A stretch of 64,000 bases of DNA from Bacteroidales bacterium (GCA_017962235.1 JAGCVS010000018.1:1-64000), one strand, 5' to 3'; shown: positions 45,755 through 53,606, counted from the stretch's first letter. The notes: generated from the letters alone by a model not told the origin. Translations and numbers: made by a program.

Positions 45755-46003
45755 TTGTCAGACATATTCATCCTGTCTTGGTTCGGTTGGGCAGCATACA
45801 TTCTGTTGCTTATACCTTTGGTGTTGCTGGTGAGGCTCCTTGTAAGACGCTCCCGCTGGTCTATTCTGAGGATGTTCATAGTGTCACTTGTAGGCGTAGC
45901 GATAGCATCACTCTGGTTTCATGACTCTGAGACGATTGCCGTGTCAGATCCGTTGGCATTGAGCGGAAGACTCGCAACCATTTCAAGAAGTAATCATTCC
46001 TAA
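45755..46003 (+). CDS. Small membrane protein (TTG start)
   Basis: 82 aa read from a TTG at 45755; no ATG precedes the first membrane segment, and the promoter motif ends only 20 bp upstream. Two apolar segments: AAYILLLIPLVLLVRLLV and FIVSLVGVAIASLWF, separated by RRSRWSILRM. It ends 6 bp before the SprT-like gene. No family recognised. Confidence 0.5.
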   Translation: MSDIFILSWFGWAAYILLLIPLVLLVRLLVRRSRWSILRMFIVSLVGVAIASLWFHDSETIAVSDPLALSGRLATISRSNHS

Positions 46004-46009
46004 TGAAAC

Positions 46010-46453
46010 ATGATTAAGGATGCTCAATACTACACAGCCCTCCTTCTGTCGATATACTCATGCAAAGTTCCATTCACATTGGAGGTTGTTCACACCAAGC
46101 CGAAGAAACGACTGGGCGCATATTACCCCAAAACTGCCCGCATAAAGATTTTTGATGGCTGGGGCGATGTACACAATTGCGACGAAACCGCCATACACGA
46201 ATATGCACATCACCTCCACTACACAGAGTTCGGAAAACGAAAGAAAAAGCAAGCCCCTCATGGCCGGGAGTTTTGGCAGATTTACGGTCAGTTAGTCTGG
46301 CGTGCGAGTTATATTGGCGCATTTAACGACAATCGCCTACCCGTTATTTCTTTTGATTCAATGCAGGAAAACGGCGGTCACCGGCCTTCGAAGAGAAGGG
46401 ATTTAATAAAGCTAACGAGGTTAATCAAACTCGTTGTTGCCTTTTGGCATTAG
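46010..46453 (+). CDS. SprT-like zinc metalloprotease-type protein
   Basis: 147 aa. The zincin helix is TAIHEYAHHLHYTEFGK (HExxH, with E-Y-A), followed by HGREFWQIYGQLV, where the His can be the third zinc ligand. This is the SprT-like layout known from DNA-protein-crosslink proteases and mobile-element proteins. The C-terminal tail is basic (RPSKRRDLIKLTRLIK). Its gene follows the small membrane gene by 6 bp. Confidence 0.75.
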   Translation: MIKDAQYYTALLLSIYSCKVPFTLEVVHTKPKKRLGAYYPKTARIKIFDGWGDVHNCDETAIHEYAHHLHYTEFGKRKKKQAPHGREFWQIYGQLVWRASYIGAFNDNRLPVISFDSMQENGGHRPSKRRDLIKLTRLIKLVVAFWH

Positions 46454-46470
46454 CACTCTTTACCTTTGCA
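46442..46470 (+). promoter_or_regulatory. Promoter/operator-like motif, copy 4
   Basis: TTTTGGCA, 11 bp, TACCTTTGCA, the closest match to the shared consensus. It overlaps the end of the SprT-like gene. Downstream is only a 21-codon frame (46524-46589), after which transcription would run antisense into the YoeB-like fusion gene. Confidence 0.55.
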
Positions 46471-46558
46471 TCAAATCAAATGTGACTGGCTTTACAAGAA
46501 TTCGTTTTAAAGACCTCCTCTCAATGCAGCCGACAGGCACCAAGAATCAACAACAGCC

Positions 46559-47293
46559 CTATCTCCAAGACTGCCCGATATCCCAGTGATAAGCGTATTT
46601 CGCAGTTGTCTTGTCTGGCGGAAGGTTGAATTCCTTGAGGATCTCTTCGTATGCCTGAGGATACTCTTCTATCCATTTGCCTACAGCCACCTCGAATGTC
46701 CCGTTGTCGATATGATAGAACACGCGGCCGCGGGGCTTGTCTTGATATGCGCCTACGAAGGGTCCCTGACCTCCGTATTGATACTTCTGTTTCCGGAATT
46801 CCTTCTTCCACACATCCTCATGCATCTCAGAACAAGTTATACGACCGTCAGAAGCGTTTGCCTTGGAATAATCTGACACCCGGTGTGAGACCACTCCGTA
46901 AAGCTGATTTGTGGCCCTATTATACCAGAATATACCAACTTTCGGCTCATCGTCCTTCCCCCTGTTGGCGGACATTTGTTCCATAACGGCCTTTTCTTCC
47001 GCTTCGGTGTAGGCCACCAGTTTGATTTGGGCAAGGGCGCTTTCGCTCACGCCAATCGAGATGATTTTGACCGATTCGCTATCGAACGAGTACACAATCA
47101 GGCCGTCGGGAGCAAATGATCTTGTCCAATAACCCGAATAAGAGCCCTCCAGGGCAACCGGAGTGCCTTCCCCTTCCGTGGGATGAGCGACAATGTCTTT
47201 TAGGATAGATTTTATCCTATCCGACAGTGCAGGGTTATCGGATTTATATACCCCAAATGAGGCCTTTGCTTTATTTGAAAACAACAGTTTCAT
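46559..47293 (-). CDS. YoeB-like toxin domain fused to a C-terminal unknown domain
   Basis: 244 aa. Residues 1-90 have the RelE/YoeB fold pattern: SDRIKSILKDIVAHPTEGEG, VALEGSYSGYWTRSF, LIVYSFDSESVKIISIG. By eye, the residues matching the YoeB catalytic Arg (R65, HRLVY) and C-terminal His (H83) are Leu and non-His, so mRNA cleavage may be lost. Residues ~110-244 (KVGIFWYNRATNQLYGVVSH; GRVFYHIDNGTFEVAVGKWI) match stand-alone Bacteroides proteins of unknown function. YoeB alone is ~84 aa. The gene overlaps its YefM-type antitoxin gene by 4 bp. Confidence 0.75.
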   Translation of the reverse strand: MKLLFSNKAKASFGVYKSDNPALSDRIKSILKDIVAHPTEGEGTPVALEGSYSGYWTRSFAPDGLIVYSFDSESVKIISIGVSESALAQIKLVAYTEAEEKAVMEQMSANRGKDDEPKVGIFWYNRATNQLYGVVSHRVSDYSKANASDGRITCSEMHEDVWKKEFRKQKYQYGGQGPFVGAYQDKPRGRVFYHIDNGTFEVAVGKWIEEYPQAYEEILKEFNLPPDKTTAKYAYHWDIGQSWR

Positions 47294-47541
47294 AATGAAT
47301 CTATATCAACCTCTACAAAGTTGCCATTATCAAAGTCGGCCTGTCCATTTGCTATGGCTGCTTTCATTCCATCAGAAGCCATTACCCTCTCCGTACCTTT
47401 AATGGAATTGTATTCCTCAAGGGAAATCAGCACGGCACCGGTATTGCCCCTGTTAATCACAACACTGTCATAATCCAAAATGACTGCATCAAGATATCTC
47501 TTGATGTTTGCTCTGAAGTCTGTTACACTTGTTGTTCTCAT
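47290..47541 (-). CDS. Phd/YefM family antitoxin
   Basis: 83 aa from ATG 47541 (MRTTSVTDFRANIKRYLDAV); an ATG three codons up (47550) lies inside the operator. The N-terminal DNA-binding part has the YefM pattern VVINRGNTGAVLISLEEYNSIK, followed by a flexible acidic tail DFDNGNFVEVDIDSL that would wrap the toxin. ATGA overlap with the toxin gene. It is expected to repress its own promoter. Confidence 0.88.
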   Translation of the reverse strand: MRTTSVTDFRANIKRYLDAVILDYDSVVINRGNTGAVLISLEEYNSIKGTERVMASDGMKAAIANGQADFDNGNFVEVDIDSL

Positions 47542-47542
47542 T

Positions 47543-47593
47543 CTGTACATAATTCTGTACAGCAAAGGTATTATTTATCTAAAACTAATCAAA
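47543..47593 (-). promoter_or_regulatory. Promoter and YefM-type operator of the toxin-antitoxin pair
   Basis: Two TGTACA hexamers (47544-47549 and 47556-47561) form the inverted repeat CTGTACA-N6-TGTACAG. On the minus strand TACCTTTG (47570-47563) and TTTG (47593-47590) give a standard 19-nt-spaced promoter, so transcription would start inside the operator. E. coli YefM-YoeB is known to bind palindromes with a TGTACA core. Confidence 0.75.
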
Positions 47594-47600
47594 ATAATCT

Positions 47601-48377
47601 TTACATGTCCCGGCACATCTGGATTCTTTGGGTTCCCCAAAAATCCTCGAAAATCATATCCCCATCACCATTCAGGCATTCGGCACCTTCGCGGCAGAGA
47701 AGTATTTTTGACTCGGAGGATGTTTCTGTTCTAAAGACCACCCATGCCGGGAAGTTCGCCTTAAGACAACCGATTATCCTCTTATTAGCTGTGCTTTGCA
47801 CCGACAGTATCATATGAATGCGAACGCCACGACCTGTCGCGCTGAGTTTTAACACATTTTTACCAATCCCCTTGTTTATTCCGTCAATCAGCGCTACTAT
47901 GAACGGCACAGAAGACTTATATGCCTCCAAATAGGCCTTGCCACGCCTCTCTGCAAGTATGTCTCTCAGTTTCTTATAACGGTTATTCATTATAGATACC
48001 AGTTTATCCATTCCGGCGGCTATTGATCCTGCATCACAATAGACGCCACTAGCGCTATCCAGCGACTGCCATTCCCTCATTTGTCCTCCAAATAGATAGA
48101 AATACACTTCGCCCGGCCCCTTGGCGGCATGTAGCGAAAGTATCGCTTGTTTTAGAAAAGCGTCCCGCTCACCTTTTGTGCCTCCTGACACCATCATGTG
48201 CGGTGCATCTTGCAAATCAACGAACTGTATTCCATCACTAGCCTCTCCCAGCAAGACTGGAAGCTTCATCTCTAACATAGCTCCCTGCGACACTTCAAGC
48301 GCCTTTTCTATAGTACATACTTCCTTTGGAATATTTACTTCTAACGAATCCTCAAAAATTGCATTTGTTCTGTCCAT
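47601..48377 (-). CDS. FtsK/SpoIIIE motor-like domain with degenerate ATPase motifs
   Basis: 258 aa. It aligns by eye with the FtsK beta motor: PHMMVSGGTKGERDAFLKQA at the Walker A position, FIVALIDGINKG at Walker B, ATGRGVRIHMILSVQST, LKANFPAWVVFRTETSSESKILL and the GAECLNGDGDMIF end. Walker A lacks the G-K-S/T of FtsK (GER instead), and the Walker B Glu is Gly, so ATP hydrolysis is unlikely. The gamma and membrane domains are absent. Divergent from a gene carrying an FtsK gamma domain. It is likely an ATPase-dead DNA-binding derivative or a decaying gene. Confidence 0.75.
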   Translation of the reverse strand: MDRTNAIFEDSLEVNIPKEVCTIEKALEVSQGAMLEMKLPVLLGEASDGIQFVDLQDAPHMMVSGGTKGERDAFLKQAILSLHAAKGPGEVYFYLFGGQMREWQSLDSASGVYCDAGSIAAGMDKLVSIMNNRYKKLRDILAERRGKAYLEAYKSSVPFIVALIDGINKGIGKNVLKLSATGRGVRIHMILSVQSTANKRIIGCLKANFPAWVVFRTETSSESKILLCREGAECLNGDGDMIFEDFWGTQRIQMCRDM

Positions 48378-48431
48378 AATTGTTGTTTTTATTGAATTAT
48401 CATCTCAAAGTAAACCATCGCCAATGCTATT

Positions 48432-48460
48432 CTTTGGCAGCGACAGACTTTTTCTTTGCA
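48432..48460 (+). promoter_or_regulatory. Promoter/operator-like motif, copy 5 (FtsK gamma gene)
   Basis: CTTTGGCA, 11 bp, TTTCTTTGCA, with the same spacing as the other four sites. It lies 26 bp before ATG 48487. Confidence 0.55.
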
Positions 48461-48486
48461 ACTGTTTAATACTAAAAAGTTCTGTT

Positions 48487-48906
48487 ATGAATAAGAGTCA
48501 TATACGAAGAATTAGCGATAAGTATCAAAAGAAAAGCGAGCAAGAGTACATCTTCGGCGCAAAAGCATGCTCGTTATATAAGCGAATTGCGACCCAGATT
48601 GCAGAAAACATTGATGTATATGCAAACGGCTCGTATAAAACTGAAGAAGACCTCATTGATGCCATAAACGAGCTGTTGGCTGACAGCGAAGTTCCCACGG
48701 ATGAGCGCGACCCGTTATTTGAAGAGGCGAAATCTCTGATAGTATCATCCAAAATCGCATCAGCCGGCTTCCTTCAGTACAGCCTCAACATAGGACGGAA
48801 CCGCGCCAACCGCATCATCGCGCAGCTTGAAGCAGCGGGGATTGTGAGCCCGCAGAAAGATGACGATACTCCTCGAGAAGTGCTATGCACCGAAGCGGCA
48901 CGATGA
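48487..48906 (+). CDS. Stand-alone FtsK gamma-domain protein
   Basis: 139 aa. The first ~75 residues are helical (IFGAKACSLYKRIATQIAEN) and unlike FtsK. Residues ~78-135 match the FtsK gamma winged helix: DPLFEEAKSLIVSSKIASAG, FLQYSLNIGRNRANRIIAQ, LEAAGIVSPQKDDDTPREVL. In FtsK this domain reads KOPS sequences and activates XerD. Here it is separate from any motor, so it may be a sequence-specific DNA-binding regulator or a recombination helper of a mobile element. Confidence 0.8.
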   Translation: MNKSHIRRISDKYQKKSEQEYIFGAKACSLYKRIATQIAENIDVYANGSYKTEEDLIDAINELLADSEVPTDERDPLFEEAKSLIVSSKIASAGFLQYSLNIGRNRANRIIAQLEAAGIVSPQKDDDTPREVLCTEAAR

Positions 48907-48940
48907 AACATGGTTGAACTGTCCAAGAGCAAATTGCACG

Positions 48941-49015
48941 ATTTGCGGTCAAAATTTTTGACCGCAAATAGCTCTGCCTGCCGCAAGGTAAACGTCAACT
49001 CATCGCAAATTGCGA
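48941..49015. repeat. Two palindromes after the FtsK gamma gene
   Basis: A perfect 14-bp arm pair beginning ATTTGCGGTC (48941-48954 with 48956-48969) is flanked by AGAGC/GCTCT. A second palindrome, TCGCAA-A-TTGCGA, lies at 49003-49015. The short centre and repeated GCAAAT suggest protein-binding sites as much as a terminator. Confidence 0.6.
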
Positions 49016-49109
49016 CAGGTTAGGACATAGTTAATGCTCAATATAGCAGCGGGGTTTTGCAATTCCACACGAAAATCAATAGATTTGAGTCTTGTTAATG
49101 ACGATGGTT

Positions 49110-49649
49110 ATGAAAAGACTGATACTGTTTTTGGCGATGATGATCGCCGGGGTGACGATGAGCGCGCAGGCAACACAGCCCCAGGAGGAGGACCTGGATG
49201 CGAAGTACGCTACGGAGCTGCTGAAGGCAGGGGCGGTGGCGCCCGACTTTACTTTGAAGGACCTGGACGGCTTCCCGGTGAAACTGAGCGAGTTGAGGGG
49301 GAAGCGCGTGGTGCTGGTGTTCTGGGCGTCTTGGTGCCCCGACTGCCGGGCAGAGGTGCCGGAGCTGAAGGCGATGTATGCCGCTGCCGACCCTGCAAAG
49401 GTGGCCTTTGTATCTGTATCGTACGACCGCGACTTTGACACGCTAAAGAAGTATGCTGCAGAGAATGAGCTGCCGGGTATACAGCTGTTCGACCCCGCCG
49501 GCAAGAAAGGCTCCAAGGTGGGCGAAGCGTACCACGTGAAGTGGATTCCGTCTCTGTATCTTATCGATGCCAAGGGGCGGATAGAGCTCGGCACCGTGGT
49601 GGCCGCCAAGATTGCCGATGCACTGAAACAGAAAGGGGCGACCCGCTAA
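49110..49649 (+). CDS. TlpA-like periplasmic thioredoxin family protein
   Basis: 179 aa from ATG 49110 (signal MKRLILFLAMMIAGVTMSAQ); ATGs at 49098 and 49104 are alternatives. Thioredoxin fold with PDFTLKDLDGFPVKLSEL and the active site FWASWCPDCRAE (CPDC), cis-Pro in WIPSLYLID. Typical AhpC/TSA-Redoxin layout with no extra domain. It lies 32 bp before a Bcp peroxiredoxin gene, so both may serve oxidative-stress or thiol repair. Confidence 0.88.
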   Translation: MKRLILFLAMMIAGVTMSAQATQPQEEDLDAKYATELLKAGAVAPDFTLKDLDGFPVKLSELRGKRVVLVFWASWCPDCRAEVPELKAMYAAADPAKVAFVSVSYDRDFDTLKKYAAENELPGIQLFDPAGKKGSKVGEAYHVKWIPSLYLIDAKGRIELGTVVAAKIADALKQKGATR

Positions 49650-49681
49650 ACTGCGAATAATAAACGTTTAAACCGAATATC

Positions 49682-50134
49682 ATGCTTAAGATTGGTGACA
49701 GGATGCCCGCTTTCGAGGTCATGGACCAGGACGGGAACATGGTGAGCAGCAAGGAGTTCATTGGGAACGGCCGCAAGACCATCATCTACTTTTATCCGAA
49801 GGACAACACCAGCGGCTGCACCGCAGAGGCATGCAACTTCCGCGACAATTATGCAGAGCTTACCGCAGCCGGCTACAATGTGGTTGGCGTGAGCAAAGAC
49901 AGCGCCAAGAGCCACAGCGGCTTCCGCGCGAAATATGAGCTGCCGTTCAGACTGCTGGCCGACACCTCGATGCAGATGCTGCAGGACTTTGGCGCCTGGG
50001 GAGAGAAAAAGATGTACGGCAAAACCACCATGGGGACCCTGCGCCGCACATTCATATTTAGCAAGGACGGCATCCTGGAGCGCATAATTGAGAAGGTGGA
50101 CACCAAGAACGCCGCCGGCCAGATACTGGGCTGA
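49682..50134 (+). CDS. bcp: Bcp-type thioredoxin-dependent peroxiredoxin
   Basis: 150 aa. Peroxidatic and resolving cysteines sit in YPKDNTSGCTAEACNFRDNY (the C-x4-C arrangement of Bcp/PrxQ), with the active-site Thr/Arg context preserved. It reduces peroxides in the cytoplasm using thioredoxin. Length is standard. Confidence 0.92.
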   Translation: MLKIGDRMPAFEVMDQDGNMVSSKEFIGNGRKTIIYFYPKDNTSGCTAEACNFRDNYAELTAAGYNVVGVSKDSAKSHSGFRAKYELPFRLLADTSMQMLQDFGAWGEKKMYGKTTMGTLRRTFIFSKDGILERIIEKVDTKNAAGQILG

Positions 50135-50152
50135 CGGCAAAACAGCACTACT

Positions 50153-50884
50153 ATGGCAGAGACCGACAAGAAGATGACGGCGCTGGTGACGGGCGCCTCC
50201 CGCGGCATAGGGCTGGCGATTGCCCGCGAACTGGCCGATGTGGGCTACAACCTGGCGCTGGTGGCGCGCGGAGAAGATGCATTAAAGCAGGTGGCGGCGG
50301 AGATTGAAGCCGCGCACGGCGTGCGCGTAAAGAGGATTGCCGCCGACCTGGCGCAGGAAGACTCCTACGCGAAGGTGGTGACTGAGACGGTGAAAGAGTT
50401 TGGCGGCATCGACCTGCTGGTGAACTGCGCCGGACTGGCACAGCAGGGCAGCTTTACCGATGTAGAACCCGCCGAATGGGATAAGATCTTTACCGTGAAC
50501 GCCAAGGCCCCGTTCTTCATTTGCAAGGAGGCTCTGCCCTACCTCAAACAGTCCCATAAGCCGATTATCATCAATATCGCCTCTGTGGTGGGCTTCAAGG
50601 GGTATATCAACCAATCTGTGTATTCCTCCAGCAAACACGCACTCACCGGCTTCACCAAAGTGCTGGCCAAGGAGGTGCAGCCCTTCGGCATCCGTGTGCA
50701 CCTGATATCGCCCGGCGGCGTGGCCACCGAGATGGTGAAGAAGATGCGCCCCGACATCAAGGCAGACGAACTGCTGCAGCCGGAAGAAATAGCGGAAATA
50801 GTCCGCTTCCTGGTGACCCGCAAGGGACGCGGCACCATAGACCAGTTTTACCTGCGCAGATACTCTTCGCTGGCGTTCGATTAG
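50153..50884 (+). CDS. Short-chain dehydrogenase/reductase
   Basis: 243 aa classical SDR: TGASRGIG cofactor site near residue 14, NCAG, the Ser in IINIASVVGF and catalytic YSSSK. A likely NAD(P)(H) oxidoreductase; the substrate cannot be told. It starts 18 bp after bcp and its last 4 bases overlap the convergent glycosidase gene. Confidence 0.9.
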   Translation: MAETDKKMTALVTGASRGIGLAIARELADVGYNLALVARGEDALKQVAAEIEAAHGVRVKRIAADLAQEDSYAKVVTETVKEFGGIDLLVNCAGLAQQGSFTDVEPAEWDKIFTVNAKAPFFICKEALPYLKQSHKPIIINIASVVGFKGYINQSVYSSSKHALTGFTKVLAKEVQPFGIRVHLISPGGVATEMVKKMRPDIKADELLQPEEIAEIVRFLVTRKGRGTIDQFYLRRYSSLAFD

Positions 50885-53283
50885 CGGAGCCTCAGAACCT
50901 TACTTTCGAAAGGTATAGGATACGTCGATATCCATACTGAGGGCTTTATATCCTCCCGTGTGGCGGATACCGCCCAGACTTCCAGCGTCTTGCCCTTCAA
51001 ATCCTCTGTAAGGGGATAGTAATACGTGTAGTTGCCGTCCGTATCGCCAAACCAGACTTCCCAGCCATACGGGTCGCAACTGTAAGAGGGGGCGCGGTCC
51101 GGACAGCCGTGCCACTCGCCGTCTATCTTGAGGGCAGCCCAGGCCCCTTCCCGCTCAAACTCGCCGTCAAGCGCAATGCATAGGTATGACCCGGTTGGAA
51201 TCTCGTCCAGGCAGACATCTCCCTTCCAGACATAACCCTTCCACGCATCGCTCTTCTTCATCCAATAGGTGGGGAACAGGTTGGTGGCGTGCCACTTATC
51301 CCTGTTCACCGCCACGCCGTTGCGATAACCACGGATCTCTGTTATACGCAGTGGGGTGAAATCCAGCTTGAAGTAGCGGAACGGCCCGGCATTGCGCAAA
51401 TCCACCACAGAGTGGATGTCGCTCAGGAAGGTGACCGCCTTCCAGCTCTTCAAGTCTTTGGAGACCATTGCGGTGGCCCCCTCCTCTATGTAGTACGGCA
51501 ACAGCGAGAACTCGTCATATGTATCAATCTCCAGTGAATCCAGCTCCACAACTTCGCCCAGATCCAGGCAAAGGGAGGTGCTGAACGGCTTGAAGAACTC
51601 GTCTCGGATAGCCACGGAGAACGATGTGTTGGGGTCATCATCAAACATGAAGCGATCCCAGCAGTCGCGAATGGCAAACGAACGCTGGCCAAAGAATGCA
51701 TCTCGCGCCGCCTGCACGGCCGGAATCGCGGTGGGACCGGAGCGCTCCAGAGAACGGAGCTCCAACGCGTTGTTGTCCGCAGCATAAGCCATAGCATCGT
51801 ATATGCACTGCCCCTCGCGAGGGTATTCCGTGCGCTGCAAATCGGTGAGATGCCGGTGATAAGCCTGCTTGAGAGGCTCGCCGGGGAACTTCACCTTGAA
51901 CGCGCCGCCGCGGGCCAGCGAAGCGTTCTTTTTGCCTTCCAGGGTGGCTCCGGTGAACTTCACGGCCCCCTTCTCTACCCTTGCGGTGTAGCTTTTGCCC
52001 GGCATGCCCAGCAGCTTCACCTCAACCTCGTCGCCCACCTTATCGTTGATAATCTGATACGGGATGCCGCTGAGGGCCACTTTGTCCTTTTCCGGGGCGG
52101 TGGTGAGCTTGATGAGGGCGGCGCGGAACGGCAGCACCTCCACCTCTATCGTGGAGCCGTATTTATGGCTGCCAAGGTCGTATATATAAGGATGATACTG
52201 ACGGACCTTGACCCGCGATGCTGGCTCCAGGCCGGCGGAGGCATCCAGATTGATGGTGTATTTCACCGGCTCCCAGGTGAGGTTGCGGAGCGTAAGGAAG
52301 CGGGTGGCGCCATCACCGCGGCTGAGCGCCTCAGGGCCGTACTGCTCTTCAGGCAGACGGAAGCCATCCACCAGGATGTCGCGGTACTGCCGGTGCAGGT
52401 TGTATATGAACGCCAGCATGGGGTACTCATCGTCCCTCAGCAGCCAGGGGTTGGCGTAGATCTGCGGGGCGATTATCAGTTCGCGGCCGAATGCCTGCAG
52501 AATCAGGTCATCCTCCCAATAATCCAGACAGGAACTCAGGCATACGCCGTGATCTTCCGTAAGGCGGGTCAGGTTCTCCGGCGCCTTGCGGGAGATCGCG
52601 CCCGCCCGGTGGTGCGGTGCAGTGGTCTCGTTGGTCATGAACACATCTATGTAGGTCTCCGCGCCACCCAGCAGATAGGTGGTGGAGTGCTTCATCCCGG
52701 GGCCGAGGTTCAGACGATGGTTGAGCAGCACAAAATCGGGGCGGATCTCCCGCACGCGGGTCATCATTTCGTTGAAATAATCGTATTTGGAGCTGCGGAG
52801 CTGGCCGCACACACCATCCATCTTGAAAAGGCCAAGATTGTAGTCGCGCACGAATTCCACAACCACGTCCATGCGCTCTGCCGCCTCTTCAGGGGTGTCG
52901 CCAAAACCGTCGGGACCGCCCCATACGCCCAGGCTGGCACCAAAGCCCGCAGCCTTGTCGCGGATGGGGGCCAGGCCGTGCGGATACTGGTTGTGGAAGC
53001 GTTCGGAGCGGGTGGAGCCGTAGAAATGACGGCCATCCAGCATCCCAGCATCAAACGCAAAGATGTCCAGCTCCATGCCGTAGGTGTCGTGCAGCCACTG
53101 GAAAAAGTCCAGCTCCGCATAGGTCTGCGCCTCGGAAGGGCCCTCGTTGGTGTGGCTCATCCATGTGAAGTATTCCGCCTTGGAGGGGGTCTTTTCATCT
53201 GCCCCGGCAACGGGGTAAGGCTGTGCATTAACGGCTATGGAGGCCACCAGAAGGGCAATAACGGCAAGAAGACGATGTTTCAT
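50881..53283 (-). CDS. Exported clan-D-like (alpha-galactosidase type) glycoside hydrolase with accessory beta domains
   Basis: 800 aa. Signal MKHRLLAVIALLVASIAVNA. The TIM-barrel part has DIFAFDAGMLDG, GASLGVWGGPDGFG and GLFKMDGVCG, the last resembling the nucleophile strand of GH27/GH36 enzymes. A C-terminal beta domain follows the barrel at ~370-470. Residues ~520-640 look like a discoidin/F5-8C carbohydrate-binding domain, and the end is another sandwich (EVWFGDTDGNYTYYYPL). The exact family and substrate are not certain. Monocistronic, divergent from the AbrB gene. Confidence 0.65.
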   Translation of the reverse strand: MKHRLLAVIALLVASIAVNAQPYPVAGADEKTPSKAEYFTWMSHTNEGPSEAQTYAELDFFQWLHDTYGMELDIFAFDAGMLDGRHFYGSTRSERFHNQYPHGLAPIRDKAAGFGASLGVWGGPDGFGDTPEEAAERMDVVVEFVRDYNLGLFKMDGVCGQLRSSKYDYFNEMMTRVREIRPDFVLLNHRLNLGPGMKHSTTYLLGGAETYIDVFMTNETTAPHHRAGAISRKAPENLTRLTEDHGVCLSSCLDYWEDDLILQAFGRELIIAPQIYANPWLLRDDEYPMLAFIYNLHRQYRDILVDGFRLPEEQYGPEALSRGDGATRFLTLRNLTWEPVKYTINLDASAGLEPASRVKVRQYHPYIYDLGSHKYGSTIEVEVLPFRAALIKLTTAPEKDKVALSGIPYQIINDKVGDEVEVKLLGMPGKSYTARVEKGAVKFTGATLEGKKNASLARGGAFKVKFPGEPLKQAYHRHLTDLQRTEYPREGQCIYDAMAYAADNNALELRSLERSGPTAIPAVQAARDAFFGQRSFAIRDCWDRFMFDDDPNTSFSVAIRDEFFKPFSTSLCLDLGEVVELDSLEIDTYDEFSLLPYYIEEGATAMVSKDLKSWKAVTFLSDIHSVVDLRNAGPFRYFKLDFTPLRITEIRGYRNGVAVNRDKWHATNLFPTYWMKKSDAWKGYVWKGDVCLDEIPTGSYLCIALDGEFEREGAWAALKIDGEWHGCPDRAPSYSCDPYGWEVWFGDTDGNYTYYYPLTEDLKGKTLEVWAVSATREDIKPSVWISTYPIPFESKVLRLR

Positions 53284-53303
53284 ATTGCTGATTGTATATA
53301 TCC

Positions 53304-53373
53304 CAAAGGTAGTGAGAATGCGCCATTAATGCGAAAGTTTTTTTTGGACGATTTGGGAAAATAGTTACCTTTG
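53304..53373. promoter_or_regulatory. Divergent promoters: glycosidase (-) and AbrB-acyltransferase (+)
   Basis: Minus: TACCTTTG at 53311-53304, 21 bp before the glycosidase start. Plus: TTTG at 53343-53346 and TACCTTTG at 53366-53373 with a 19-nt spacer, a full consensus match, 26 bp before ATG 53400. Confidence 0.6.
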
Positions 53374-53399
53374 TGGGAAATTTCTAACTTTTACCACAA

Positions 53400-53606
53400 A
53401 TGCAAGAGAAAGACGGCAAATACATCTTCGGAGTTGTGAAGGTGGGTGACAAGGGGCAGATCGTGATTCCGCGCGATGCCCGCAAGCTTTATGATATCAA
53501 ACCGGGCGATGCCCTGCTGGTGCTGGGCGACCAGAAAGGGATGGCCATCCTCAAGACAGAGGTATTCCAAACCGCTATAGACCAGGCCATGGAGGGGCTT
53601 CAGTAA
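53400..53606 (+). CDS. AbrB/SpoVT family DNA-binding protein
   Basis: 68 aa. A swapped-hairpin AbrB domain: VVKVGDKGQIVIPRDARKLYD followed by KPGDALLVLGD. It binds DNA as a dimer and is likely an autoregulator. The stop shares one base with the acyltransferase start (TAATG), so the pair is coupled. There is no toxin gene beside it, so MazE is unlikely. Confidence 0.85.
   Translation: MQEKDGKYIFGVVKVGDKGQIVIPRDARKLYDIKPGDALLVLGDQKGMAILKTEVFQTAIDQAMEGLQ

Noticed and set aside
41015-48460. Sigma-54 (-24/-12) promoters for the TGGCA...TTGCA sites
   Set aside because: The GG-to-GC distance is about 22 bp instead of ~11-12, so sigma-54 spacing is not met.
51850-53364. 504-codon plus-strand frame opposite the clan-D-like glycosidase
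   Set aside because: Shadow frame; the minus gene has a signal peptide and recognisable barrel motifs.
53400-53606. MazE-type antitoxin call for the AbrB-like gene
   Set aside because: No MazF or other toxin follows; the coupled gene is an acyltransferase.
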